Below, piece by piece: positions 1 through 7,654 of a stretch of 64,000 nucleotides of DNA (position 1 is its first letter; every line of letters starts with the position of its first letter). The position numbers and the translations under genes are program-made. A model generated the notes under the pieces. The model searched no databases. It was given only the letters and a program-made list of their open reading frames with translations, and was not told the origin of the DNA. Location of the stretch: the NCBI RefSeq assembly GCF_007744075.1, contig NZ_CP036266.1, positions 7,592,564 to 7,656,563 on the forward strand. The letters are read 5' to 3'. The stretch comes from Gimesia chilikensis (GTDB lineage: Bacteria; Planctomycetota; Planctomycetia; Planctomycetales; Planctomycetaceae).

Positions 1-333
1 CCCTGCCTTTAAAAATAGTATACATATGATTTGGCCGATTGTCAACCATCTTGTACACCACCCTGTTGCAGAAAACTCCCGAAGCATCCCCAGTGTACAT
101 AAGGATCGAAATGAATAAATTTCTTACCACCAGCTACCGTGAATCCATCAAGATCTCTTTACCTTTGCTCACAGACAGATACGATGAAAGATGCTGGTTT
201 CAGCAGTCTCTGAGCCTGGGGTGCTCTGTTACCGGTATCCCTGTCTAACATTAGTACGTATTTCGTGCGTTCTGCATTTGAAGTATCTCCGTTGGAAACT
301 TCAGCATATTCTCTCTGAATAGCGGGTAATCTC
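1..333. other. Intergenic/upstream region, no supported gene
   Basis: This stretch lies before the first secreted-protein gene. A 69-codon open frame crosses it, but it lacks an ATG start with a good ribosome site, has no recognisable domain and no family resemblance. No convincing -35/-10 pair was found. It may hold the 3' flank of a gene outside the window and the promoter of the DUF1549 gene. Confidence 0.5.
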
Positions 334-1956
334 ATGTTGCAGCGTGGTTCCAGTTCTCTCCGCAAGCGTCCTCATCAATGGATCATTCTGGTTACATTGA
401 TTTGTTTGACGCTTTTGGCAACTTCTTCAGCAGCCCCCCGCAAGAACACCAAAAAGAAGCTCCCCCCACTGAATCTGCCTCCCCTGAAAACCCAGGAACA
501 GAAGATGCAGCTGCTCGGCTACATTCGACAGAATATGCCCACGCTTCGGCAGGGAAGTCGCGTGAGCTTCAGCTCCCAGGACCTCGACAAAGCACTCGCA
601 TTGGAGTTGGGAGACACTATTTCCCAGGCGGCACCGCTGATCGACGATGAAACCTTTATCCGTCGTGCCTCGCTGGATCTGACCGGCACCTTGCCCTCCG
701 CCGAGAAAATCAAAACGTTCGTTGCTGATCAGAATTCAAATAAACGGTCTGACTACATTGATGAATTGCTTGAAACAGAAGCATACGCGCGTAAATGGGC
801 CCGCTACTGGACCTCGGTCATTTTCTACGAAAGTGAAGCCAACAAGCGGCGGGTTAATCCCGAAGCGCTCGAAGACTGGCTCGCAGAGCAATTCCGTAAA
901 GGCGCCCCCTGGGATTACATCACGGTCATGCTGATCTCAGCGACTCCCGAACGAAACAAGAAGAAAAAGAACGATTACGGTCAGGATTACGGGCCCAACA
1001 ACTTCGTCCTCGCCTGCGAAAACAAATCGACTGAACTGGCTTCCGAAACGGCCCGCATCTTCATGGGCATCAGCATTCAGTGCGCTGAATGTCACGATCA
1101 TCCCTTCGACAACTGGAAGCGAATTCAGTTCCACGAACTCGCCGCTTTCTTTCACCCCTACACCTACAAGATGCCCTCTCAGGAGGACCCCACTGTCAGC
1201 ACCGTAGTGAAACCCCGCTTCCTGCTCGGTGAAAAACCTTATGAAAACATGAAGTCCGATGCCCGTCGCGTCTCGATTGCCGCTTACCTCGCTTACAATC
1301 CTCAGAACTACTGGTTCGCCCGCTCTTATGTAAACCGTATCTGGAGTGAGCTGATTGGCGATGGCTTTTACGACGTAGACAGTCTGGGACCGGACGGCGA
1401 TGTCGTGCACAAGCCGATCGTCAATCGCATCGCGGCTAACTTCCGCTACAAGGATTTTGACCCGAAATGGGTCTTTCGGCTGATCATGAATTCCCAGGTC
1501 TATCAGAGGGAAATGCGGACCGTGGACTCCCCCTCCGAACTCTTTACAGCCATCCGTCCTTCCCGGCTGCGACCGGATGTGGTCGCCAATTCGGTATCGC
1601 ATGTGATCGGCGAAAATCCCCAGTTGCGGAAAGAGATCGACACCGTCTTCGACATGAATCCCTCTCTGCCCCAAAGCACCCTGGAAGGCTCGATTCAGCA
1701 GGCTCTACTGCTCATGAACCAGCGCGAACTCCAGCAGGCTTTATCACAGAGTGAACTCAAACAGAAGTTACTGGGTATCACATCGAACGAAGAACTGGTG
1801 CAGTCACTTTACCTGAATGTGCTGGCCCGTAATCCTACGCCGGATGAACTTCAGCGCAACGTCAGCTACCTGCAAGGCTCTGAAAAACGGGACGAAGCGG
1901 TAGAAGACCTGCTCTGGGTTCTCGTTAACTGCACCGAATTTCGTACCAAACGCTGA
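334..1956 (+). CDS. DUF1549/DUF1553 domain secreted protein
   Basis: A 540-aa planctomycete-type protein of unknown biochemical role. Residues about 15-35 form a hydrophobic signal segment after a basic start. The DUF1549 part (about 95-290) carries the hallmark CAECHDHPFD, a CxxCH-like motif that could bind heme or metal. The DUF1553 part follows to the C-terminus. Family members are often longer and begin with a cytochrome-like PSCyt1 domain; that domain is absent here. The ATG follows no strong ribosome site. The next gene, DUF1501, starts 24 nt downstream; these two families almost always sit together in Planctomycetes and are thought to act as an exported pair. Family assignment is strong, function unknown. 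Confidence 0.9.
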   Translation: MLQRGSSSLRKRPHQWIILVTLICLTLLATSSAAPRKNTKKKLPPLNLPPLKTQEQKMQLLGYIRQNMPTLRQGSRVSFSSQDLDKALALELGDTISQAAPLIDDETFIRRASLDLTGTLPSAEKIKTFVADQNSNKRSDYIDELLETEAYARKWARYWTSVIFYESEANKRRVNPEALEDWLAEQFRKGAPWDYITVMLISATPERNKKKKNDYGQDYGPNNFVLACENKSTELASETARIFMGISIQCAECHDHPFDNWKRIQFHELAAFFHPYTYKMPSQEDPTVSTVVKPRFLLGEKPYENMKSDARRVSIAAYLAYNPQNYWFARSYVNRIWSELIGDGFYDVDSLGPDGDVVHKPIVNRIAANFRYKDFDPKWVFRLIMNSQVYQREMRTVDSPSELFTAIRPSRLRPDVVANSVSHVIGENPQLRKEIDTVFDMNPSLPQSTLEGSIQQALLLMNQRELQQALSQSELKQKLLGITSNEELVQSLYLNVLARNPTPDELQRNVSYLQGSEKRDEAVEDLLWVLVNCTEFRTKR

Positions 1957-1980
1957 CAGCTCAAACACGGGAATCACCCC

Positions 1981-3264
1981 ATGCAATCCGATGCGCTCCT
2001 CCATCTGAATTTAAATCGCCGCGGGCAGTTCACCCGTCGGAATTTTCTGCAGGCCGCCGCTCTCGGTGTCGCCGGCTCACCGTTACTCAGTCAGATTCAA
2101 CTCAATGCTGCCGAAATGAAAAAGCAGGGCCGCGCCTGCATTCTACTCTGGCTGGCAGGTGCCCCCAGTCAGCTGGAAACCTGGGACCCCAAACCAGGAT
2201 CTCCCAATGGAGGCGAGACAAAGAAAATCCAGACGCAGACCCCGGGTATCGAAATCGCCCACTACTGGCCCAAGATCGCGTCCGTCATGAATGACGTCGC
2301 CCTCATTCGCTCGATGACAGGTAAAGAAGCGGCCCACGAACGGGGCACCTATCATCTGCATACCGGACATCGCATGCTGGGGATCGAGAAGTTCCCGCAC
2401 TTCGGCTCCGTTGTCGCCCGCGAACTGGGAGATCCCAATTCCGACATCCCCAATTTCGTCAGCATCGGACAGACGCTGAGCTCGGGTTTTCTGGGCGTGC
2501 AGGTTGCTCCATTCATCATCGACCGTCCCGGTCAGCTGCCTGATAACGTCACCAGTGATGCCTCCGCTGCCCGCCAGAGGCGACGGCTCGCTTTGCTCAG
2601 CCAGCAGGAGCGTGATTTCGCCCAGTCCGGCGCCGAAGCACTCGTGCAGGAGCAGAGTAAGCTCTATCAGAAAGCGAGCCTGATGATGACTTCCCCCCGC
2701 CTCAAGGCGTTTGAGTTCGACGGAGAATCCGAAGACATGCAGAACGCTTACGGTAAAAATCAACTGGGTCAGGGACTGCTGGTCGCCCGCCGTCTGGTGG
2801 AAGCCGGTGTCCCCTTTGTCGAAGTCCGCAGCACCGGCTGGGACATGCACAGCAGCATCTTCCGCAATATGGAGCGCCGTGCGGCTGATGTTGATCAGGG
2901 ACTGTCTCAGCTCCTCACCGACCTCAAGTCACGGGGCCTTTTGGAAAAAACACTCGTCCTCTGCATGGGAGAATTCGGCCGGACTCCGAAAATCAATGCC
3001 CGGCCCCCTGCTCCCGGACGCGATCACTGGGTTCGTAATTTCAATCTCCTGATGGCGGGTGCCGGCATCAAAGGGGGACAGGCCATCGGCAAAACCGATG
3101 AGAACGGCCAGGAAATCACCGACCATCCGGTACAGGTCGAAGACCTCTTCCAGTCCATGTGTAAAGCGATGGGCATCAACGCCGACATGGAACTGCACAC
3201 CCCCATTGGACGTCCCGTCCGCCTCGTCGATGGCGGCGCTGTGATCAAAGGCTTGTTCGGCTGA
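1981..3264 (+). CDS. DUF1501 (sulfatase-like fold) secreted protein
   Basis: A 427-aa partner of the preceding DUF1549/DUF1553 gene. The N-terminus contains RRNFLQAAALGVAGSPLL near residues 19-36, a twin-arginine signal, so the protein is probably exported folded. The body shows DUF1501 landmarks: LWLAGAPSQLETWDPKPG, RGTYHLHTGHRMLG, GWDMHSS and MGEFGRTPKIN..GRDHW. The His/Asp pattern places the family in the alkaline-phosphatase/sulfatase superfamily, but no catalytic formylglycine cysteine is visible, so sulfatase activity should not be assumed. The 24-nt spacing to the upstream gene suggests one transcript. Substrate unknown. Confidence 0.9.
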   Translation: MQSDALLHLNLNRRGQFTRRNFLQAAALGVAGSPLLSQIQLNAAEMKKQGRACILLWLAGAPSQLETWDPKPGSPNGGETKKIQTQTPGIEIAHYWPKIASVMNDVALIRSMTGKEAAHERGTYHLHTGHRMLGIEKFPHFGSVVARELGDPNSDIPNFVSIGQTLSSGFLGVQVAPFIIDRPGQLPDNVTSDASAARQRRRLALLSQQERDFAQSGAEALVQEQSKLYQKASLMMTSPRLKAFEFDGESEDMQNAYGKNQLGQGLLVARRLVEAGVPFVEVRSTGWDMHSSIFRNMERRAADVDQGLSQLLTDLKSRGLLEKTLVLCMGEFGRTPKINARPPAPGRDHWVRNFNLLMAGAGIKGGQAIGKTDENGQEITDHPVQVEDLFQSMCKAMGINADMELHTPIGRPVRLVDGGAVIKGLFG

Positions 3265-3397
3265 GCCTCTACCCAACACTCCTCAAACAGTATCCTCGGC
3301 TGTACCCGACTTTTCCTGCCCCCTCTCGTGACAGGATAACGATCCAAGTCCGCAATTCACGAAACCCGGGTTAATCGAAAACAAGCTTCAAAAAGAC

Positions 3398-3427
3398 TTG
3401 GCAGCACTCCGTGACAAAACGTATGAT
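3398..3427 (+). promoter_or_regulatory. Sigma70-type promoter for zinc-ribbon genes
   Basis: TTGGCA (3398-3403) and TATGAT (3422-3427) are separated by 18 nt, a close match to the housekeeping consensus. Transcription would start near 3434, leaving about 87 nt of leader before the ATG at 3521. Inferred by eye only. Confidence 0.5.
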
Positions 3428-3520
3428 AAAGGAGAGAGCTGCTCCCTCTGCGGCGTTATGGCACACCCTTAACCCTTATTCAGATTCACTTTACGCAAAT
3501 ACGAATTTACAGGCCGATTC

Positions 3521-5584
3521 ATGACCAGCATCGCTGTTCCTTGTCCGCAATGCAAAAAAAAACTCAAACTCCGCGATAAAAGTCTGCTCGGCAAAAAAGC
3601 CCGTTGTCCGAACTGCAAGCACGCATTTGTCCTGCAGCTGCCCGAAACGGCGGCGGTCCAGAGTTCCAGCTCTTCGTCTGCAGCTCCTTCCACGGAGCCG
3701 ACGCCCCCTCCCGTCCAACAACGACCTGAAGAAATAGCACCTCCGCCCTCTTCTGCGGAAATTGAAGAAGTCAAAATAGATCTCGCGCAACCCAAGGCTC
3801 CCGTCGTCGGCACTTCCGCTAAATGGGTTCCCGATGAACCGATCGAGCCAGTTGCACCCGTGGCTCCCACGCCGCAACCGCAGAATCAGTTTCCGCAGAT
3901 TGATACCTCGGGCTCGACAGCTGCTTCAACAGGAACACCACAAATCGATACTGGTGCCGGCAGTGGTGGCTTCCCGAACATCGCCGTCGAATCTTCCGAG
4001 AATGCCGGCGTTGCCCGCATGCGTGAGTTGCGCCGCAAAAACGCCAAGCGTCGTAACATCACCATCGTCTCGGTAATCGGCTTGCTCCTTGTCGTCGGCG
4101 TCGGCGGTTACTTCGCCTGGCCTCAAGTTGAGCAGTCCATGACCGCTAAACCGGCGGTCCCCGTACAACCACAGACGAACAATGCCACGCCCGCGGCTCC
4201 CGTCACTCCCGCTGTCAGCCAGAAACAGGAAGTCGCGGCCAGCCCGACATCCGGCGAGCCGATTCGATTGCTCTACGTCCCCGCAGGCACCCGTGTGCTG
4301 ATTCACATGCACCCCGCTGCCCTCTGGGAACCTGGTTCGCAGGGAGAAGAATTCCGTGCCTGCCTCGGGCCGCTGGGCATCTGGGCCGGACAGAAAATCA
4401 AAGACATCTGCATGCTGGAACCGGAACAGATCAAGGAACTCACTATCTGTCTGATCTTGGGCTCCCCCGGTGCTCCACCCGAATATGCAGCGGTGATTCG
4501 TCCCGTCGAACCTATCAAACGTTCGGCTCTGATCGCCCAGTTTGATGGACAGCGTCTGGATGACTACAGCTTTCCCGTATACTCGGGCGGCAAGAACTCT
4601 TACATGATCGTCGACGAAAACACTTACGTGATTGGCCCGCCGGGTGCAGATCGCGCCGCCGAGATGGCAGATGCCCGCGAGTTTGAAAGCAGCACTTCCC
4701 CGGGCATTGAATCGATCCTGAAACAGTCCGACCGGGACCGTCACCTGACACTGGTCTTCGATCCCGATGAAGTCCGCCGTCAACAGGATGTCCTCGTCCC
4801 CGAAAAAGCACACCCCTTCCTCAATGAGTTTCTGGACTGGGTCGGGGATGACGTGGAAACCATCTCCTGGAGCATGCATCTGAATCCCGATGACTTCTAT
4901 TCGGAATTCACTTTCCGTAATACCACGATGATCCGTCCCCCAGAACTGGCGAACAATCTCAAGAACAAACTCGATCAGCTGCCCCACGACATGCTGGAAG
5001 GGGTCCGAAAAATGAATCCGGGTACCGTCGGCAGCCGGAAAGTAATTGGTCGCTATCCTGCCATGCTCAAAGCCTTCAGTATGGCCAATAACGAAAAAAC
5101 AGGCGAACGCTACGCACAGCTTGTCAGCAGTCTGCCCGAACGGGCCGCCCCCAACCTGGCACTCGCCAGCCTGCTCACCTGGGATGAATCGACGCGAACC
5201 AACTTCGACGTCGAAGTGAAACCACGGCCCACCGGTCCCAAACTGCCGGATAAGGTGGTCGACCGTCTGAAGATGAAGGTTGATGTCGACTTCCGTCGTA
5301 CTCCACTACAGGAAGCATTTGCTTATATCGGCGAAGAAACCAAAACCAATATCGAACTCGATGGGGAAGCCCTCAAGCTGGTTGGTTATACGAAAAACAT
5401 GCCCCAGACCATGAACTTGGGAATGGTTTCCGGGCTGGATGCCATTCAGGCGATTTTCAATGTGAAAGATCAGGATCAGTTATGCCTGGTGATTGATGAA
5501 GGTAAAAAAACTGCCACGATCACCAGTAAACCCTATGCGAAGAACAACAACCTGACGATCTTCGCGTTTCCACCGAAGCCATAA
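3521..5584 (+). CDS. Zinc-ribbon (MJ0042-type) single-pass membrane protein with C-terminal STN-like domain
   Basis: A 687-aa protein. Cys8, 11, 29 and 32 form an MJ0042-like zinc ribbon. A long Pro/Ala/Gln-rich linker (about 45-150) leads to a basic stretch and one membrane segment (about 179-201). With the zinc ribbon inside, the large C-terminal part would lie across the membrane. The last ~100 residues (from about 590) have the helix-strand pattern of short secretin/TonB N-terminal (STN-like) domains, with RRTPLQEAFAYIGEETKTNIE as the clearest segment. The middle (about 250-560) is not recognised. The next gene has the same three-part plan, 35 nt downstream, so the two are probably cotranscribed. 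Architecture is clear; function is not. Confidence 0.75.
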   Translation: MTSIAVPCPQCKKKLKLRDKSLLGKKARCPNCKHAFVLQLPETAAVQSSSSSSAAPSTEPTPPPVQQRPEEIAPPPSSAEIEEVKIDLAQPKAPVVGTSAKWVPDEPIEPVAPVAPTPQPQNQFPQIDTSGSTAASTGTPQIDTGAGSGGFPNIAVESSENAGVARMRELRRKNAKRRNITIVSVIGLLLVVGVGGYFAWPQVEQSMTAKPAVPVQPQTNNATPAAPVTPAVSQKQEVAASPTSGEPIRLLYVPAGTRVLIHMHPAALWEPGSQGEEFRACLGPLGIWAGQKIKDICMLEPEQIKELTICLILGSPGAPPEYAAVIRPVEPIKRSALIAQFDGQRLDDYSFPVYSGGKNSYMIVDENTYVIGPPGADRAAEMADAREFESSTSPGIESILKQSDRDRHLTLVFDPDEVRRQQDVLVPEKAHPFLNEFLDWVGDDVETISWSMHLNPDDFYSEFTFRNTTMIRPPELANNLKNKLDQLPHDMLEGVRKMNPGTVGSRKVIGRYPAMLKAFSMANNEKTGERYAQLVSSLPERAAPNLALASLLTWDESTRTNFDVEVKPRPTGPKLPDKVVDRLKMKVDVDFRRTPLQEAFAYIGEETKTNIELDGEALKLVGYTKNMPQTMNLGMVSGLDAIQAIFNVKDQDQLCLVIDEGKKTATITSKPYAKNNNLTIFAFPPKP

Positions 5585-5619
5585 GTTCCCTATCGGATTC
5601 GTAGTCGGGGTGATTACCC

Positions 5620-6486
5620 ATGGATGTCACCACCTTTCATTGTCCACACTGTCGTGCTGCGCTCCGCATGCGCGGCAGACAGACCGCTGGCACCCGCTTC
5701 CACTGTCCCGACTGTGAACAACCGCTGCAAATCACGGCTGCGGAAGAAGGAACGCTCTCACTTTCTCCCGTTGAATCAGAGCCCGTCCCCCAGGGCCCGT
5801 CACCGCTGACTCTGAAAACGACTGCCGCACTGACGTCAATACGACAGGGTCTCAAATATCTGGCAGCCAGTCCCGTATTGCTGTCCTGGATCGTGGCCGG
5901 CACCGGAGGGCTGGCGATCCTGCTGATGATTCTGTTCGATGAATCACCCACGATCCCTCAACCTGAAATCGATGCAAGTGTCAAAGCAGACGATAACCAG
6001 GAACCAGCAGCAGATCAGCCACTGCTCCCCGAAGTCGCAGCTGAACCAGAGCCCGGTATACCAGAGCCAGCAGCTCCTGAGATTCCAGCAGTACCAGCGC
6101 CCGATCAGTTTGCACATCAGCCCCTGATCGCCGTCAAACCGAACCAGATCCCGCCGCTGGTGGCACGTAAACCCGATCCCCAGGAAGAACCAGCAGTTCC
6201 TGCAACCGATGTAACGCTCGCCCTGCAAATCCCGATCCTCGAGTTCCGTCAATCCGAAGAAATACCGCTGAGCACACTGATCTCGCAGTTCGAAGAGATG
6301 CTCGATACCAAATTTCTGATTGCCGACAATGTCAAAAACGATCCGCGGTTACTCGAAACTCCGGTCTCGTTCTCGCAGAAGAACACAAACCTCTCCCGCC
6401 TGCTGACGCAAATATTGAGCGAAGCGGCACTGACATTCTCTGTCAAATCAAATAAGATTCACATTGAGAGAGCGGAAGGCTCCTGA
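5620..6486 (+). CDS. Zinc-ribbon membrane protein with STN-like C-terminus (shorter partner)
   Basis: A 288-aa protein repeating the plan of its upstream neighbour. CPHC (residues 8-11) and CPDC (about 31-34) make a zinc ribbon. One membrane helix lies at about 84-106, followed by a Pro/Ala/Glu-rich linker to about 190. The C-terminal ~85 residues resemble an STN-like domain (IPLSTLISQFEEMLDTKFLI...). The middle domain of the larger protein is missing. The pair looks like an old duplication with a lost or gained central region, possibly building one envelope assembly; that role is inference. Confidence 0.7.
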   Translation: MDVTTFHCPHCRAALRMRGRQTAGTRFHCPDCEQPLQITAAEEGTLSLSPVESEPVPQGPSPLTLKTTAALTSIRQGLKYLAASPVLLSWIVAGTGGLAILLMILFDESPTIPQPEIDASVKADDNQEPAADQPLLPEVAAEPEPGIPEPAAPEIPAVPAPDQFAHQPLIAVKPNQIPPLVARKPDPQEEPAVPATDVTLALQIPILEFRQSEEIPLSTLISQFEEMLDTKFLIADNVKNDPRLLETPVSFSQKNTNLSRLLTQILSEAALTFSVKSNKIHIERAEGS

Positions 6487-6533
6487 AGTTCTCCCGCGCC
6501 GTAAATCAAGTTCGCCTTGTCGCGAACCAGTCT

Positions 6534-6547
6534 GCCCGTCAGCGGGC
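6534..6547 (+). terminator. Short GC hairpin after zinc-ribbon genes
   Basis: GCCCG-TCAG-CGGGC is a 5-bp stem with a 4-nt loop, 48 nt after the stop of the preceding gene. There is no U-run (TTAACC follows), so termination would be weak or factor-dependent. Confidence 0.25.
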
Positions 6548-6569
6548 TTAACCAAAGTTAGCTCTGCAC

Positions 6570-6869
6570 GTGAAACTCGACGACAAAGTCTGTTACTGTT
6601 TTCATATCAGTAAACGCAAAATCATCAACCATCTTCGCATTCATCGCCCCCGCCGGGCCAGTCAATTGAGTGAATGCGGCGGGGCAGGCACGGGCTGTGG
6701 CTGGTGTGTTCCTTACCTGAAACGCTATTTCGCCGAATACGAAAAAGCGGCCGCCGAAGATTCCGGGAAGATCACGGATCTGGAAGAAGACACCATCACC
6801 GCTGAAGAATACGCCGAGCAGCGGGATCAGTACATCCAGAGTGGCAAAGGGACGCCCCCTGCCAGATGA
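6570..6869 (+). CDS. Bfd-like [2Fe-2S] ferredoxin domain protein
   Basis: A 99-aa protein with the cysteine spacing of the BFD/bacterioferritin-associated ferredoxin fold: Cys8-x-Cys10 and, 32 residues on, Cys43-x2-Cys46 (GTGCGWC). This binds a [2Fe-2S] cluster in the known family. The start is GTG; no ATG lies before the first cysteine. The C-terminal 45 residues are acidic and helical with no known domain. No bacterioferritin gene is near, so a role in iron release is not shown; small Bfd-like domains also serve in electron transfer. The next gene starts 35 nt later. Confidence 0.75.
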   Translation: MKLDDKVCYCFHISKRKIINHLRIHRPRRASQLSECGGAGTGCGWCVPYLKRYFAEYEKAAAEDSGKITDLEEDTITAEEYAEQRDQYIQSGKGTPPAR

Positions 6870-6904
6870 CCTCTTGAATTCTTACCTGTTCCGAGATCAC
6901 AGTC

Positions 6905-7654
6905 ATGCCCGCTTCTGAAACGAATTCAGTTCCCGCTTCTGCCGCAGAACAGGAAGTCCTGCTCTCGCTGCAATCGATTTCGAAAACGTACACGACGGGC
7001 GATGTGAAAGTACCGGTGCTGCACCATGTGGATCTGGAGATTTATGCGCGGGAGTTTCTGGTCATTGTCGGTCCCTCCGGTTCGGGGAAGAGCACCCTGC
7101 TGAATATCGTAGGAGGCATCGACACGCCAACTGAGGGCGAAGTCTACTTTCAGGAACAGAATGTCTCCCGTTTTAACGAGCAGCAACTCACACGTTACCG
7201 TCGCGAAAACATCGGCTTCGTCTTTCAGTTCTACAACCTGGTGCAGACATTGACCGCGCGGGAGAACGTCATTGTCGCTGCCGACATCAGTGCCGAACCC
7301 ATGTCCCCCGATGAAGCGCTGGAACTGGTGGGACTCTCAGACCGCGCCGAGCATTTCCCAGCGCAGCTTTCGGGAGGCGAACAGCAAAGAGTCGCCATCG
7401 CGCGGGCTCTGGTCAAACAGCCGGAGCTGTTGCTCTGCGATGAACCGACGGGCGCCCTCGACTTAACCACCGGACGCAAAATTCTGGGAGTCCTGGCTGA
7501 CCTGAATCGTGAGTTGGGCAAGACCGTTGTGATCATCACCCATAACTCGGCCATCGGACAGATGGCCCGCCGCGTAGTCCGCATCGGATCAGGCACCATC
7601 GCTGAAGCTCGACCGAATCCGCATCCCATTTCCGCTGAGCAGGTTACCTGGTAA
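6905..7654 (+). CDS. ABC transporter ATP-binding protein (LolD/MacB class)
   Basis: A 249-aa ATPase. Walker A GPSGSGKST lies near residue 56, the signature LSGGEQQRVAIARAL near 155, Walker B LLLCDEPTGALD near 178, and the switch His is in VIITHN. The class is that of ATPases working with FtsX-type permeases (LolD, MacB, DevA), which drive mechanotransmission rather than transmembrane flux. Its stop overlaps the permease ATG by one base (TAATG), so translation is coupled. With the next two genes it forms a complete three-part exporter inner-membrane module. Confidence 0.93.
   Translation: MPASETNSVPASAAEQEVLLSLQSISKTYTTGDVKVPVLHHVDLEIYAREFLVIVGPSGSGKSTLLNIVGGIDTPTEGEVYFQEQNVSRFNEQQLTRYRRENIGFVFQFYNLVQTLTARENVIVAADISAEPMSPDEALELVGLSDRAEHFPAQLSGGEQQRVAIARALVKQPELLLCDEPTGALDLTTGRKILGVLADLNRELGKTVVIITHNSAIGQMARRVVRIGSGTIAEARPNPHPISAEQVTW

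Noticed and set aside
39..248. 69-codon open frame at the window start
   Set aside because: No good start signal, no domain and no family resemblance; likely chance.
937..1674. Long antisense frame inside the DUF1549 gene, and similar ones opposite lepA, dapF, ctaD and actB
   Set aside because: They mirror well-supported genes and reflect codon bias on the opposite strand.
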